From NCBI GenBank assembly GCA_003427395.1, contig BFEA01000390.1, positions 48,619 to 80,007 of the forward strand: a stretch of DNA of 31,389 bases. Direction: 5' to 3'. Source of the DNA: Chara braunii. Lineage: Eukaryota > Streptophyta > Charophyceae > Charales > Characeae. Of this stretch, positions 1-9,816 are shown in pieces. Under the pieces are notes generated by a model. It was not told the origin of the DNA. It worked only from the letters and a program-made list of their open reading frames with translations, and made no database searches. Positions within the stretch are counted from its first letter, which is position 1; the number at the start of each line of letters is the position of its first letter. Both the position numbers and the translations under genes were made by a program.

Positions 1-32
1 TGCAATAGAAAACAACAATGCCCCCCCAAAAA

Positions 33-73
33 ATATGGGCGTGTAGGGTTTTTTTAGCCCTACACGCCCATAT
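33..73. repeat. Perfect 16-bp hairpin
   Basis: Arms 33-48 and 58-73 are perfect reverse complements around a 9-nt T-rich loop. The stem contains GTGTAGGG and CCCTACAC, and the flanks are homopolymeric. A closely similar hairpin lies at 5870-5908. Function is unknown; it could be a relic of a small foldback element. Confidence 0.7.
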
Positions 74-199
74 ATGTATTTTTTCATGCGTTAGGAAAAA
101 AAAAAAAAATCCAGCACCAAACTTGGTTGGTCGGCCGAGGCCGAACCTGGCCGATTCGGCTGTCGGCCGAGGCCGCGGTCGATTTTCCCCCCCCAATCG

Positions 200-312
200 T
201 GGCCGGGCGTGCAACATAGGCACAGATACGCATGCCAACAAGTCGGGTGGATGACGGATCCGGCCTCATGATGTTTGCATCGCATATGGTAAGCAACGGG
301 TGCAGGATCGAG
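200..312 (+). repeat. Dispersed module, copy 1, abutting a (TAA)n tract
   Basis: This segment (CCAACAAGTCGGGTGGAT, later GCATATGGTAAGCA, ending GAGTATC) is clearly related to 1099-1246. Both copies end at GAGTATC and pass directly into a microsatellite, here (TAA)n and there (CTT)n. This looks like a dispersed repeat whose 3' end is a simple-sequence tail. No coding potential is seen. Confidence 0.5.
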
Positions 313-329
313 TATCTTAAAAATATAAC

Positions 330-345
330 AATACTAATACTAATA

Positions 346-387
<42 letters not shown>

Positions 388-524
388 TATAATAGCAATA
401 GTAATAATAACAAAAAATAACATCAATAATGTCAATAAAAAGATCAACAATCAATAATAATAGCAATAAAATAATAATAATAATAATGATAATAATAATA
501 ATAATAAATAATAATAATAATAAT
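330..524. repeat. (TAA)n / (AAT)n microsatellite
   Basis: There are two nearly pure runs of TAA-type triplets (about 337-390 and 466-522), separated by a degenerate stretch containing CAATAA and AGTAAT variants. Reading frames across it give poly-Ile or poly-Asn and are not genes. Confidence 0.9.
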
Positions 525-689
525 GGACATATATATCCTATCTTCCTTGTTTGATACATGCAAAAAAGGAGTGTGGATTTCCTTTAAGAGGGAAACGTAC
601 GGCAGCATTGATGACCATGGACAACTGAGTAGGTAGGTTTCCCCTACTCCACCTTCCCTTTTTTTTTATCACACAATCTCGTCTCCTTC

Positions 690-1010
690 TTATACACACA
701 CACCCACACATGCACGCATACATGCTCACACACTCACGCACGCACATACACACATACACGCGCACGTTTAGGAGCCCACCTTTCCATATTCTAGCAGTAA
801 CTTCGTTCGATTTTTACTTATCCCATTGATGAAAGTAGCACGAGGTTCACTGCGCTATCCACGCACACACACATACGAGCGCACATGCATGCACACACAC
901 ATAGACGCACGTACACACCCACAAACACCCGCGCGGTAGTGTATATTTCCATGTTCTAGCGGATGTTTCATCCGATATGCTCATCCTATTGATGGAAGTG
1001 TCGTGATGGC
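690..1010. repeat. Two tandem units of CA-rich tract plus a 60-bp module
   Basis: A CA-rich tract (about 693-763) is followed by a module at 777-835 (TTTCCATATTCTAGC ... CATTGATGAAAGT). A second CA-rich tract (about 862-935) is followed by a diverged copy at 946-1005 (TTTCCATGTTCTAGC ... TATTGATGGAAGT). The period is about 170 bp. Origin is unknown. Confidence 0.6.
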
Positions 1011-1098
1011 AGCTGCGAGATAGGGGACTTACCTGTTCTCTCTCCCTTTTCTTCGCGAACGATCCGTCACGATGCGCAGCGCACTAAGACCACGGCAC

Positions 1099-1246
1099 GG
1101 GGACAACGTTAGCACAAGCGTCCTTCAACAAGTCGGGCATCGACAGCATAAGGGCGCATTCCAACAAATCAGGCGGATTCATAACACATCCCGCATGTCC
1201 CCACGCTCGCATGTAGTAAGCAGTAAATGCGGCTGGGTGAGTATCC
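1099..1246 (+). repeat. Dispersed module, copy 2, abutting the CTT tract
   Basis: Diverged copy of 200-312. It has an internal partial duplication (TTCAACAAGTCGGGC and TTCCAACAAATCAGGC). It ends GAGTATCC and continues straight into homopyrimidine DNA. Confidence 0.5.
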
Positions 1247-1503
1247 TCTCCTTCTCCATCCGCTTCTCCTCCTTCCTCTTCTTCCTCCTCTCCTTCTTCT
1301 TCTTCTTCTTCTTCTTCTTCTTCTTCTTCTTCTTCTTCTGTCTCGTGCGCCTCCCTCCCTGCGATTCTCTTCCTCTCCTTCTCTTCCTTCTCCTCGTCTT
1401 CCTCCTCCTTCTTCTTCTTCTTTTTCCTCTTCCTCCTCCTTCTTCTTCTTCTTTTTCCTCTTCCTCCTCCTTCTTCTTCTTCTTCGTGCATCTCCTTCTT
1501 TCG
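1247..1503. repeat. Homopyrimidine CTT/CCT tract
   Basis: The plus strand is almost purely C and T for about 250 nt. It has a (TTC)n core at 1291-1340 and a tandem repeat of about 36 bp (CTCCTCCTTCTTCTTC units) at 1400-1480. Long frames on either strand give Ser/Leu/Phe or Glu/Arg/Lys low-complexity peptides and are not credible genes. Such mirror-type homopyrimidine DNA can form triplex structures, which is general knowledge and not shown here. Confidence 0.9.
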
Positions 1504-1701
1504 CACGAGCCCGTTTTTCCCATTCGCGCTCGGTTCTCAACTTTGCGCGACTCTATCTCCATGTCGCAGTATTCAAGTCCTTCGCACATCGCGGTTTGCT
1601 CCTCCGCATGGGCGACCTCCTTCACGCCCAGCGCGATCGAGATCGAGGCGGGATTTTTCATTTTCCTTTCCGCGAAGGCAAGCCCTTAATTCAATAAAAT
1701 G

Positions 1702-1741
1702 GAATCTGCCTTGGTTTTGCCTTGGTTTTACAGGCAGATTC
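1702..1741. repeat. 10-bp hairpin with a duplicated loop
   Basis: Arms GAATCTGCCT (1702-1711) and AGGCAGATTC (1732-1741) pair perfectly. The 20-nt loop, together with the last arm bases, contains CCTTGGTTTT twice. Function is unknown. Confidence 0.6.
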
Positions 1742-1904
1742 GTTCAACTAAATCTATTGAGAATAAATACGGGATCGACGAAAGTGAATATAAAAAAATA
1801 ATAAGAAACAAAGAAAAATAAAATCTAACGATATAAAATTAAAAGAAAAAGGAAAATAATCTAACTACTAACTACCATTTACCTGCCAAGTGTAATGCCC
1901 TCGT

Positions 1905-1975
1905 TTTTCAGAGGGCTAACTAATTGTAACTACCTTCTAATCCGAGGTCACGAATTCGAGCCCCGACTGCCCGAG
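1905..1975 (+). ncRNA. Decayed tRNA-like sequence, possible SINE head
   Basis: An A-box-like GGCTAACTAATTG (about 1913) is followed by an anticodon-arm-like ACCTT-loop-GAGGT (5 bp, 7-nt loop CTAATCC). A B-box-like ATTCGAGCCCC with T-loop TTCGAGC follows at about 1950. The T-stem has lost pairs in a way that fits G-to-A transitions. The acceptor stem is not visible and the A-to-B spacing is slightly short, so this is not a functional tRNA. A tRNA-derived SINE relic is the best guess. Confidence 0.3.
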
Positions 1976-3858
1976 CGAGGGTGAAAACGTTGCGGAGCTC
2001 CTTCACAAAAGGAGTTAGCTCAGGGGCCGGTCGGGTTCGTTCCCTATATCCTACAGTTAACAGTCTTGCACCTGAACCTACCGAGCTAGCTCCTACTCTG
2101 TTTAAGAGAGGAGCTGCTCCGATATATGGCATCGGGATTTCCAGATGATCCCGTTTTCTAAGTCTATGCGTGTGCCCATTTGCTGGTCTGTGTGCCTGCC
2201 TGAGCGCTTGTCGGTTTTGAGAGCGTGTGTGCCCCACGAGGGCACTCAATTCAACGGAAAGCCCGAAGGGTCGGTACTTACTTGTGACTGTGACATTAAG
2301 GGTTGCAACAGGGAAAACACTCAAGTGGCGGGAAAAAATGCCTGCGATACTAAAAAGCAGTGGAAAATACTCGAGTAACAGGTAGGCTGGTATCACACCA
2401 AGTAGAGATAGGTGTGCCAGTTACCTGAGGCTGAGCAGAAGAAGACAAAAGTTGGCATTGTTTTAAAGGCCTAGTACCGATAGGTAGGCGGGTTCCAGTT
2501 CAAATAGCCTGAGTCTTAGGCCTGCGTGAGCGGTATCAGAGTCCGCAAGGATGTTCTCCTTCTGAAAAAGGACAGCGACACCGGTCGCTTGGGTGGTCGT
2601 GAGGACACGAAGTCGCCATTCGAGAGCCGACTTCCTCTCTACATATGGGAGGCGGAGCTGGAGCCTCAACTCCACTCACGACATATGAGTGAAGACAAAG
2701 ATATTGACTGTCGTTACCTATTATGGTAGACAGTATGTTTCTAGCTTTTACGGCGGCGCGACCTGCCAACCTTCCTATACCTGTCGGTCCGACGCCCCGT
2801 CACTCATTCTAATTCAATCTTGCCTTACCGCCTGAGCCTGATTTAGATCGTGGTCGCCGCATCCCGCGCGATCGTCTCTCGTTTTCTGCCAACCCTCTGA
2901 CCCTCACGGCCGAAGACTTTTAATTTTTACTAACCCTTACCTGTTGTCGTATGCGTCGTATCACTGCGTATGATCGTCTAGAAATCTCGACCTTAACGGT
3001 CGAGAAGTTTGTTTCACGGCGCTATGCCAAAAATTCTCACTTTTTACTCCAGACTGTCTCCGGCACGACGAACGGCGTCGATATTGTATCGAATGCAAAA
3101 TCATGAGCAAATACCCTTGTAAGGGTGTTTGCTCCGACAGCGCACATACATACTTAACCCCATTGCTTTGGCTCATTCGGATGGACTCACAATTTGCAAC
3201 CCTAAGGTTGTGGTATGGTGGGTCTGTGTTTACAACACAAAAAGGTTGCACCGGCAGGGAACACATCAACAACCCCCCCGCCCTTTCTCTCTCTCTCTCT
3301 CACACAAAGACAAAGAAACATAATCCCTTAGGGTTACATTCCCTGTGCCCTGCGGTAGGCAATAAATGATTATGTGAAATGCATTCATAAGCTTGTATGA
3401 AGTACCTGTGTGACAAGGCTCGCCTGGCCATGCTTCAACCAGGGCTGGATGGGGTATCTGCATAACCCTGGTGCCTATAACTGTTGTCCACTCCAACTCA
3501 CTTGGCAGACCGGTAGTCCTGAGTGGTTAAACCACCAGTGCCCTCGAATCAGCCTCCTGAACCATTTGTTTGGCAAGCAACCGAACCTTTTGCTTCGTGC
3601 AAGAGCAACTAGTTGGCGGACTTGTTGCTCAAGGTGAAAACTGGTACTTGTATGCCGGTTGTTTCTTGTTTTTTTTCCCTTTCTTCTTTTCTTTTTTGTT
3701 TCCCTCCTTTTATCTTTCCCACTAGGTATAGTAGCGACTATCAGAAGAGTTGTCAACGAAAAGGGTGGCAACACCTCGTCGGTTCACCCAAAAGACAACG
3801 TAGCAGCGAAGAGATAGTGTGGTTCATGGGCATGCTAAGCTTCTCTGTATCTTCCCGC
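1976..3858. other. Gene-free stretch with minor repeats
   Basis: No convincing coding region was found; all open frames are under about 160 codons and lack recognisable motifs. Visible structure: an imperfect duplication near 2311-2382 (GGAAAACACTCAAGT and GGAAAATACTCGAGT); a hairpin at 3105-3134 (GAGCAAATACCCTT paired with AAGGGTGTTTGCTC, one mismatch, 2-nt loop); a CT/CA run at 3286-3305; and a T-rich run at 3665-3710. Confidence 0.5.
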
Positions 3859-4096
3859 GTTGTAGAAGAGGATTCATTCTCATTTTTCATGATTACCTCC
3901 GAACTCCCTATACTACTTGATACATTCATTATATCGTTGTTTTCCTTTTTTTGCCCCCTTTACGATTTGGATTCCCCCATTGTAGAAGAGGATTCATTCT
4001 CAATTTTCATGATTACCGGCGACCTCCCTATACTACCTAACACATTCATCATATCGTTGTTTTTCTTTTTTTTCCCCCTTTCCGATTTGGATTCTC
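3859..4096. repeat. 120-bp tandem duplication
   Basis: TGTAGAAGAGGATTCATTCT occurs at 3861 and 3981. The following about 100 bp are repeated with scattered substitutions, through a T-rich run to GATTTGGATTC. Related flanks (CATGCTAAGCTTCTCTGTATC near 3831 and CATGCTAATCTTCTCTGTATC near 4131) suggest a larger decayed repeat. Confidence 0.85.
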
Positions 4097-5122
4097 TATA
4101 CCTGCGTGCCATCGTGTAATCATGCACGATCATGCTAATCTTCTCTGTATCTTACGATGCTTTGACAAAAGATTCATTCGAGAAGTCTGACAGTCTAAGA
4201 GCGTTTATTCATCCGAGTAGTCTATAAGTATTAATAAAACAAAAAAGTACAGCAGTCTTAGGACGTCGAGCCACGACTCACAATATGCAAAAAAGACAAA
4301 AAATATAGCGTTGAATCTTTCAAAGTTCCAGTGAGGTATTCATTCTCATTTTTCACATTGGAGAGTAGTGGAGCGAGGCCCCTACTCCATGATCCGAACC
4401 ATTTCTAAGTTCATGCATGCCACCGGACTTACTCCACTACTTACCAAATGTGCAAAATAAAAATGAATCTTACAACAGAACTTACCAAGATGCACCACCA
4501 TATTGTTTTGTCGTTTCTTGTGCATGCGAGAGTGGTAGAGCGAGGCCCATTGTTGCACAAGGCCATGTAGTGGAAGGCGCTCAAGGCCGCTGTACCTCCC
4601 GATCTTGAAGTCGCCATCTGCGCCGTTCTGGGCGGCTGATCACTTAAGATTTCTTGTTAATAACGGTTCTATTGTTTTTATTTATTTATTTATTTATTTA
4701 TTTATTTTTTGCTCGTTTTTTCTGGTCGCTGGTTTTCGAAAATGTAAATGGGCGACCACCCGCCAAGTGCCAAGCCTCCACCAAGCCTGTCCAAGGCCTG
4801 CGAAGGTCCCCCATGAATTCAGGAGACATTATTTTTTTGCCTGGGCGGAATACTAATGGTTTAACACTGGGGTAGACTATTGGGAACAGGGGTGCGCTGG
4901 GAGAATTGACGACATGATCGGTAGAGAGGCGATCTGACAAATAAAATTGCCAGGACAACCAATGGTTAACTGATGACTGCGACCACCGCATGGTCCGCAT
5001 GTTTGGAACGTGGCCTATACAACAACCTGGACTTTTTATGGAAAAAAAACGTTAACATTAGTTCGAGGATTGGAAGAATTCGCTGAAAGATCTGAAATTT
5101 AAGAATCCGTAGATTAGGTCGT
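4097..5122. other. Gene-free stretch with a (TTTA)n run
   Basis: No coding region is recognised. A (TTTA)n microsatellite lies at about 4676-4708. Two short related pieces, near 4365 and 4531, share AGTGG(T)AGAGCGAGGCCC-type sequence. Nothing else was identified. Confidence 0.5.
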
Positions 5123-5760
5123 TGTCGAGCGCATCGGTTCCTTAGGGGGAGCCTCCAACCGCGTCATGCAAAATTTTTGCAGGACTTCTTTCACAGAGCG
5201 GTGGAGCTTCGGCCGAGTGCACCAACCGTACCGCTCGTGAATCCCTATGACAGGATAGAGGTTACGAGAGACACAACTTACCTCAACCTACGGGAGTTGT
5301 CACCATCCCATCGGTGGGCATATTCCCACCGAGCTACCAAACCACATGCGAACGTCCCTCAGGGAGACCCTCTGGGCCGCGCCACACATGATTTTGTAGG
5401 ACTTCTTTCGCACGAGCGTTCGCCACTCCGACAGAGTGCGCCAACCGTACCTCCCACGAACCCGTACGACAGAGTAGAGGTTACACGAGGAACGACTTAC
5501 GTCCGCCCAAGGGGCTATCACCACCCTTAGGCAAGTGTATCCTCGTGAAGCTACCAGCCACATGCGAAGGTTGCTCGAGTGCAATCGTAGAGGTGACCCA
5601 GCCGAGGGCGTTTCTTGTTCGCTGTGGCATAGGGGGTACGCACGGTCGAACACCTCAATCGGACTAGCGTGGGGAATCGACCCAATAGGGGCTGATCTTC
5701 CAAGCGCAGCTCAGCGCCTATGTATCACCCGCGGCCATGACCGCAGGGTCAAGCTCGAAG
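5123..5760 (-). repeat. LTR 3'-end fragment, most diverged copy, with an internal duplication
   Basis: It starts TGTCGAGCGCATCGG, the inverse of the LTR terminus that ends ...CTCGACA at 21755. It continues with the landmarks of the other copies in order: GGAGCTTC, CCGAGTGC, GTGGGC...CCGAGCTACCA, and GAGGGCGTTTCT...GGGGGTACGC. A segment of about 217 bp is tandemly duplicated (AGGACTTCTTTC at 5180 and 5397; CACATGCGAA at 5343 and 5560). No primer-binding site remains beside it. It is probably a solo or truncated LTR. Confidence 0.7.
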
Positions 5761-6169
5761 GGCGATCGTCTTCATGGCCACATCCTCGGCTGGGGTCGGC
5801 CTCATAGCGGCCACGTTTTTCACGGATTTTTCCCGTCTTAAATAATAGGTGAAAAAAAGAAAAAACATTTATGGGGTTGTAGGGTTTTTCAAACACTACA
5901 ACCCCATATTTATTTTTTTGGAAAAAATAAAATTTAAGGAATTATAAAATTTTATTAAAAAATAAAAAACGGAAAAGGCAGAGGAGGAAAAAAACATAAA
6001 AGCAAAAAAAAAGTTTTTTTTTTTTTCGTATTTTTGGTTGGCAGTTCTTTGTCTTGTTCGATTTTACGTATTTTTTGTTTTTTTATTTTATTTTATTGTG
6101 TAATAAGAAAAAAATCAAGGAATGAAAAAAAAAATATAGTACTGTTATTTGGCAAGGACGATTAGTATG
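5761..6169. other. AT-rich gene-free stretch with a hairpin at 5870-5908
   Basis: Mostly A/T homopolymer-rich DNA. Arms 5870-5882 and 5896-5908 (TATGGGGTTGTAG and its complement) form a perfect 13-bp hairpin resembling the one at 33-73. No gene is seen. Confidence 0.6.
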
Positions 6170-6188
6170 TGTGTGTGAACGTGTGTGT

Positions 6189-6228
<40 letters not shown>

Positions 6229-6329
6229 TTGTGCGTGAATGTGTGTGTGTGTGTATGTGTGTGGGTGTGGGTGTGGGTGTGGGTGAATGTGTGTGTATGA
6301 ATGTGTGTGTGTGTCAGTGTTGTCGAGCG
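6170..6329. repeat. (GT)n microsatellite with GGGTGT runs
   Basis: Almost continuous GT dinucleotides. At about 6260-6284 four GGGTGT units follow one another, giving several G-triplets in a row. Frames across it are low-complexity Val/Cys or His/Thr and are not genes. Confidence 0.95.
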
Positions 6330-6669
6330 GGAATCCTCGGGGGCGAAGCCGGTGTGAGTCAGCGGTCCCCGCACCCTCGCCGTGGGGACCATCCACCCCT
6401 CCCCCCGTGAAACGACCCCCGCCGTCGCCCAGCCCCGGGTACCCCGCCTCGCAACCCCGCAGGCCCGCCACCGGCCCCGCACAACCACCCCCACACCGCA
6501 ACCCCGCCACCACGATCCCGCCCGGAATACCACCCCGGCACCGCAAAACCGCCACTCCCACCCCGCCACCCCAACCTCGCACCCGTAGCACCAACCCCGT
6601 CAGCAACCCCGCACCCCCGCACCACGATCCTCGACCCCTGCAGCACAAACCCCGACCCCGGAACGCCGC
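6330..6669. repeat. Strand-asymmetric C-rich degenerate repeat
   Basis: The plus strand is made of degenerate CCCCGC / ACCCCG / CCGCAACCCC units with few plus-strand G runs. It ends directly at the LTR terminus at 6670. The last bases (CCCCGGAACGCCGC, 6655-6668) resemble the reversed tRNA-Asp binding site CCCCGGCAACGGCGCC, so a PBS relic may be buried here. The open frames on both strands are compositional artefacts. Confidence 0.7.
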
Positions 6670-8083
6670 TGTCGAGCACATCGGTCCGGCACCACTCAAG
6701 GGCAGGGCGGGACCCTCCCGGCCTCGTCACACAGGAGTAGGTCTAAATCCTCGTCGTGAATATATACATGGAGCTTCCGCAAGCCGCTCCGGCCGAGTGC
6801 GCCAGTCATACCTCTCGCAAGCCCCTACGACAGGATAGGGCCTACGCGAGGCACGACTTACCTCCACCTACGGGAGCTGTCACCTCCCTTCGGTGGGCGT
6901 ATCCCTGTCAAGCTACCAGTCCACAGTACGAAAGCTAATCAGCTGCAGTCGCAGAGGTGGACCAGCCGAGGGCGTTTCTCGTTCCCTGTAGCATAGGGGG
7001 TACGCGCGGTAGTACGGCTCTATCGGACCCGCACGCGAATCGACACCTTGGGGGGCAGAGGTCCCAGGCGCGGCTCGTCGCCGGTCGACTAGGATGCATC
7101 CCACACGCCACGCGCACACCACTATAAGGAACATAAAAAGATACAAACACACACACACACATATATACGAAACGACACGATACAAACAACGCGACAACGC
7201 TCGTAGTCCCTCGGTAGCCATCCCATAACTTTCTGACGTGGAAATCTGATAGGAGTTTGCGCACGAGACTTGGTATAAAATCGCGCGGTCGCAGAGCCTA
7301 CTCATATTGACTCGCAATGGAAACGTGCGCAAGCAGTTGCAATGATGACGTACTAAGTAGTGCCCATAAACAAGCGGTCCCTCGTGGATCCGAGTACCGC
7401 TCATGACACTCAAGTGTCAGACTCGAAATATCGTGAAGGTCTACTCCCTCACAATATTGCACGGTTGAAGGAATAGTCGTGCGGCCGCCGTGAGACCTCA
7501 GGTCTTTGGTTTGAGTGTCTCGGCAGGCAAGGCAAATAGGCTCTACTCGGGGGAAAATTCCTTCCATGCAGAGCCTAGGGCTTGGGATGTCCTGGACAAG
7601 GACCTTGAATCCCGGCCTAGGACCAACGTCCGACTGAGAATTTATTAAGAAGCATACAATCAGAAAAAAAAAAGGGTTTACCCTCTTTTTTCTTAACCTC
7701 AATCCCTACTTTTTCCCTTAATACGTGGGCCCCTCAGGCCACGCGAACTCCCAGCATAGGTACACATATATTTTTATATATATATAAGGGGGATAAGTAT
7801 GTGACGATCACTTCTCACAATCACAGTGGGGCTCCTCACAACCATATGTATATATGTGATCGCAGAAAGTCAAATCCAAAATCCGAACCACAGAACAGAC
7901 CTGCAATCACATCAAAGAGTCAAACAAGAGTCCACGCACTACACGGATTCAACCCCAACCAATCTCTATACTCATACCCCTCGTTTTAGCCATGCAAACC
8001 CCAACCTCCTGTCCAACCAACCATAATTAAATACTCAGTACCTTTGTTAAATGGCCATTCAATAAAAGTCCAAGGTACAAGGT
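6670..8083 (-). repeat. LTR 3' portion, second copy
   Basis: Collinear with 9838-11225 and with the reverse complement of 20410-21755. Shared landmarks: the TGTCGAGC terminus, GGTGGGCGTATCCCTGTC, GAGGGCGTTTCTCGTT, GGTCGACTAGG, a CA run at 7146-7160, the 14-bp palindrome at 7405-7418, a TATA-rich tract at 7770-7788, and TTAAATGGCCATTCAATAAAAGTCC. Similarity to the other copies stops abruptly at about 8083. Beyond that this copy has unrelated upstream (U3-side) sequence. Confidence 0.85.
7405..7418. repeat. 14-bp palindrome conserved in the LTRs
   Basis: GACACTCAAGTGTC. The same palindrome is found at 10553-10566 and, in reverse complement, at 21033-21046, in otherwise diverged sequence. It is a candidate conserved structural or protein-binding site. 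Confidence 0.6.
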
Positions 8084-8090
8084 TATCCTT

Positions 8091-8426
8091 CTACCGGCCC
8101 GCTATAGCTCGAACCTCATCCCACTCTACACCCCTTTCATTTGGATTGTGGGAACTTGCATAAGCATCAACCATATTGACCAAACTCCTTAGTCTTTGGC
8201 CGCGGGGTAAGAATCTTTGGTCCAGATACAGGTCATACACCGACTCGCATGTGTACCTTGCATATCCCCCTTCTCGCACCTTCACTGTGGCCTCAGCTGC
8301 GGCTTCTCTACCCCAATTTCCCCTTGATAACCTTCCATCTCGAACTCTGTCGACCCAATCACATGTTGAACTACAACGAGCGGCGTTAGGGTCGATGCTC
8401 GAAGGGAGTTTCACAACTGAATACAT
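8091..8426 (-). CDS. Hypothetical 111-codon ORF
   Basis: An open frame with mixed, protein-like composition (charged residues, few runs) begins at an ATG at 8424-8426. It ends at a stop at 8091. I recognise no family. It lies just upstream, in element orientation, of the conserved LTR part at 6670-8083, exactly where that copy diverges from the others. It may be part of a replacement U3, a fragment of another element, or a chance frame. Confidence 0.2.
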   Translation of the reverse strand: MYSVVKLPSSIDPNAARCSSTCDWVDRVRDGRLSRGNWGREAAAEATVKVREGGYARYTCESVYDLYLDQRFLPRGQRLRSLVNMVDAYASSHNPNERGVEWDEVRAIAGR

Positions 8427-9639
8427 AATATATCCCTACTAAATTAAGTTGTTCTCATCATGAAAGCATATATAGGAATCTATTCAGACAATGGCGTTAC
8501 CGAAGAGAGTCTTCAAATAAATATTCACATAAAATAAAACATAAATATTTACTTATAAATCCCTCAAATCATAACTCAGGCATTAACCACTTATGATTTT
8601 TATTATCAAGGAAGGACACAATATACGTATGTCGCATAGGCTACTACTCCAAACATGAATCCAAAATGCAGTACAACCCATGATGAATAATATATACTTA
8701 CAACAATAATCACAACATAATAGGACCGACTTATTGGCAAGGGTTGTAACTGAAGATTATGACAAAGTTTATAAATAACAACATGAAACCAACTCAACTG
8801 CCAGTCATATAACAAGATACCTCTCAATAACGTATTTCCTATTCTATAAGGCAGAAGTAGGACTAGCAATGAGTAAATAATGTGATACAATTGTTACCCC
8901 TTCAACTCTCAAGCGAAGCATATATTACAGAGAGGCGGTATAATCCTCATAAGATAAATCTTGACTTCTGAGCCCCGCTCTAAAGATCAAGCCTCACCGC
9001 ATCCCTCTCTGATTTCAGCGCTCGCACCTCACCGCCCCTATCCTGGTCAAATGGACAACCCCATCCATACTTATCAAGGCAACGAAGAGTGAATTCGCAC
9101 CTTTACAAATATGGTGACCCTACTGAACGAGAGACGAGCCTAGGTCGCTACTCCAGACCCGCTCTCACTAAGCAGTAGCTGTTCCACTTGGTCATCATAG
9201 TTTCGGTAAGGTAGCAAACCCCTTCCTCTCCTCAAGAGAGAATGTAGTTACTCTTCTATCCTATGAAAGTTAACAACACCCCACTAATGGACCAGGAATA
9301 TAATTCCGGCGTGGGTCTCACTATCATTCTTGAGACTGATAACTGCTTCCTTAAGCCTTAACAAGGAAGTAACAACTTAAGAATGTACTTCCACTGAGGA
9401 CAACTATACACGCTGGCTTACTCCCTTGAGGAAGAACCACCTTCCCCAGGAGTGAGTCACCCCATTCACCTCTGGTCTCATGCCAGATGTGGGTTTCATG
9501 CAAAGTCTATGTCCCATCTGAAAGGCAATTCATACATACGTCATCAATCAAATATCAAACAAAATACAGAAAAAATGCATATATGGCCTAATTGGGTCTC
9601 ACATATATGCCATATATGGCCTAATTCGTCCTGTCGTAG
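8427..9639. other. Unassigned stretch
   Basis: No gene is recognised. It is AT-rich to about 8950 and of mixed composition after that, with many short self-complementary words (for example around 9225-9235 and 9420-9455). CATATATGGCCTAATT is repeated at about 9568 and 9611. It may be the upstream part of the LTR copy at 6670 or an unrelated insertion. Confidence 0.4.
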
Positions 9640-9734
9640 GGACGTATAAGATCGATTGCTTATCACTCTTAGGCCACACTCTTAAGACATCTTCAACGAT
9701 AGTCCAAGTATCAAGCAATCGATCTTATACGTCC
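9640..9734. repeat. 95-bp foldback with 22-bp perfect terminal inverted repeats
   Basis: 9640-9661 and 9713-9734 are perfect reverse complements (outer end GGACGTATAAG, inner end GATTGCTT) around a 51-nt centre. The unit sits exactly where the left element's leader similarity ends, at about 9735-9755. It could be a MITE-like insertion or a foldback formed at a rearrangement breakpoint. No target duplication is obvious. Confidence 0.6.
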
Positions 9735-9754
9735 AAAGATAGCTTATCCTTTTG

Positions 9755-9816
9755 CCGAGTTCTCACATTTTTATGCCCGGATGTCGTTCCACCAGGGACA
9801 ACGACAGACAACCGTT
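9755..9816 (-). repeat. Leader remnant of the left retroelement
   Basis: The reverse complement matches the start of the right element's leader (21777-21850). It contains one copy of TTGTCCCTGGTGGAACGA (9784-9801), which is duplicated in the right element. The rest of the left internal region is absent. Confidence 0.65.

Noticed and set aside
84-559. Open frames rich in Ile, Leu or Asn
   Set aside because: They are translations of (TAA)n-type repeats with no non-repetitive protein sequence.
1084-1697. Several open frames of 120-205 codons on both strands
   Set aside because: They only translate the homopyrimidine/homopurine tract into Ser/Leu/Phe or Glu/Arg/Lys runs and are open because the triplet repeat lacks stops.
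2008-2045. A tRNA gene from TTAGCTCAGG and GGGTTCGTTCCC
   Set aside because: The A-box-like and B-box-like words are only about 12 nt apart, too close for a tRNA, and no cloverleaf can be drawn.
6145-6838. Overlapping frames of up to 184 codons on both strands
   Set aside because: They cover the (GT)n and C-rich tracts and are His/Thr, Pro or Gly artefacts of biased composition.
8606-8890. 94-codon minus-strand frame in AT-rich DNA
   Set aside because: It is hydrophobic and Tyr-rich by composition, and has no motif or supporting context.
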